NCBI RefSeq assembly: GCF_001681715.1
Contig: NZ_LNWY01000005.1
Coordinates: forward strand, 496,001 to 560,000
Length of the DNA: 64,000 bases
Source: Tritonibacter mobilis
GTDB taxonomy: Bacteria; Pseudomonadota; Alphaproteobacteria; Rhodobacterales; Rhodobacteraceae
Direction: 5' to 3'
The position numbers and the translations under genes were made by a program. A model generated the notes under the pieces. That model saw only the letters and a list, made by a program, of their open reading frames with translations, searched no databases and was not told the DNA's origin. Below are positions 63,220 to 64,000 of this stretch, in pieces. Numbering within the stretch: position 1 is the first letter of the stretch; every line of letters starts with the position of its first letter.

Positions 63220-64000
63220 ATGACCGACCTCCACCCCGTCCGCCGCGCCCTTCTGTCCGTCTCTGACAAAACCGGGCTGATCGAGCTGGGCAAATCCCTC
63301 GCTGAGCGCGGGGTTGAACTGCTCTCGACCGGTGGCACTGCAAAAGCGCTGCGTGATGCGGGTCTCGCCGTTCGGGATGTCTCTGATGTGACCGGCTTTC
63401 CGGAAATGATGGACGGTCGTGTGAAAACCCTGCATCCAATGGTGCATGGCGGTCTGCTGGCGCTGCGCGACAATGACGCCCATGTGGCGGCGATGACCGA
63501 GCATGGCATCGGCGAGATCGACCTGTTGGTGGTGAACCTTTACCCGTTTGAAGCGGCGCTGAAGCGGGGCGCGGCCTATGACGAAATGATCGAGAACATC
63601 GACATTGGCGGCCCCGCGATGATCCGCGCGGCGGCCAAGAACCACGCGTTCGTCAACACCGTGGTCGATGTCGAAGACTACGGCGTGCTGCTGGAAGAGC
63701 TGGACCAGAACGACGGCCAGACCTCCTTTGCCTTCCGTCAGTGGCTGGCGCAGAACGCCTATGCGCGCACGGCTGCCTATGATGCCGCCGTTTCAAACTG
63801 GATGGCCGGTGCGATTGGCCTTGAGGCACCGCGCCGCCGCGCTTTTGCCGGTCAGATTGCACAGACGCTGCGCTATGGTGAGAACCCGCACCAGGACGCG
63901 GCCTTCTACACCGATGGCACCGAGCGCGTTGGCGTGGCGACCGCCCAGCAGTTGCAGGGCAAGGAACTCTCCTACAACAACATCAACGACACCGATGCGG
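63220..64000 (+). CDS. purH: Bifunctional IMP cyclohydrolase / AICAR formyltransferase, 5' part
   Basis: The last two steps of purine synthesis. The window holds the first 260 residues; the C-terminus runs off the right edge. The MGS-like IMP-cyclohydrolase domain is complete ([78 protein letters not shown]), and the AICAR transformylase domain begins with [23 protein letters not shown] stands before the start at 63220. Confidence 0.97.
   Translation, partial: MTDLHPVRRALLSVSDKTGLIELGKSLAERGVELLSTGGTAKALRDAGLAVRDVSDVTGFPEMMDGRVKTLHPMVHGGLLALRDNDAHVAAMTEHGIGEIDLLVVNLYPFEAALKRGAAYDEMIENIDIGGPAMIRAAAKNHAFVNTVVDVEDYGVLLEELDQNDGQTSFAFRQWLAQNAYARTAAYDAAVSNWMAGAIGLEAPRRRAFAGQIAQTLRYGENPHQDAAFYTDGTERVGVATAQQLQGKELSYNNINDTDA

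Overview
The window reads as chromosomal core and near-core sequence from an alphaproteobacterium of the Rhodobacterales, most likely the marine Roseobacter group. The reasons are the family content and local orders seen in that order of bacteria: leuS-lptE-holA, dapB next to rbfA and truB, rsmB-heparinase-like-purH, an amidase, UbiH-like and FtsK stretch, a GC-rich base composition, and a short single-domain porin with very biased codon use. I assign this from gene content and sequence style only; no species can be named. No rRNA, tRNA, CRISPR array, insertion sequence, integrase or phage gene was recognised.

Layout. 1-8.1 kb is a transport and catabolism zone: a peptide-type binding protein (cut by the left edge) with an M19 dipeptidase; an Lrp/AsnC regulator divergent from a zinc alcohol dehydrogenase; then a BCCT carrier, a GntR/FCD regulator and a divergent NCS1 nucleobase-type carrier. 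8.1-20.2 kb holds an MsbA-like exporter, a flavoprotein, a GST, the overlapping leuS-lptE-holA operon, a DUF3576 lipoprotein, the porin, a PLP homeostasis protein, and an L,D-transpeptidase overlapping a GTP cyclohydrolase II. 20.3-33.9 kb carries an orphan OmpR-type response regulator, a butyrobetaine-hydroxylase-like dioxygenase, xthA, a thioredoxin-LON-Trm112 run, a UbiH-like hydroxylase, an amidase, an aminotransferase, ftsK, a LolA-like chaperone and a lytic transglycosylase. 34-46.6 kb holds hspQ, gamma-glutamyltransferase, an RsbW/RsbV-like partner-switch pair, a thiolase, a free-methionine-sulfoxide reductase, small transporters, an RluA-type pseudouridine synthase, an AraC regulator, an aldehyde dehydrogenase, a 1-Cys peroxiredoxin and a glycosyltransferase.

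46.6-58.7 kb is the most interesting part. The translation/RNA genes rbfA, truB, rpsO and pnp, which in many bacteria form one string, are all on the minus strand in that order, but are separated by unrelated genes: a secreted phosphodiester-glycosidase-like protein, a DUF1643 protein, an RTX-type calcium-binding protein, an alpha/beta hydrolase, a TonB-dependent receptor, a CobW/ZigA-type GTPase and a DUF6525 protein. A palindrome resembling an alphaproteobacterial Zur operator sits 20 bases before the CobW-type gene, which suggests a zinc-starvation module inside the old translation cluster. Two long perfect inverted repeats lie in the same region. 58.7-64 kb returns to core genes: dapB, an SDHAF4-like assembly factor, rsmB, a heparinase-like gene and the start of purH.

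I found no clear new defence or mobile system. The candidates best worth following are the putative Zur-controlled CobW/TonB insertion, the palindromic elements at 54.4 and 56.4 kb, the 9-bp inverted repeat ahead of the hydrolase, and a short aromatic/proline-rich upstream ORF at 22.3 kb.
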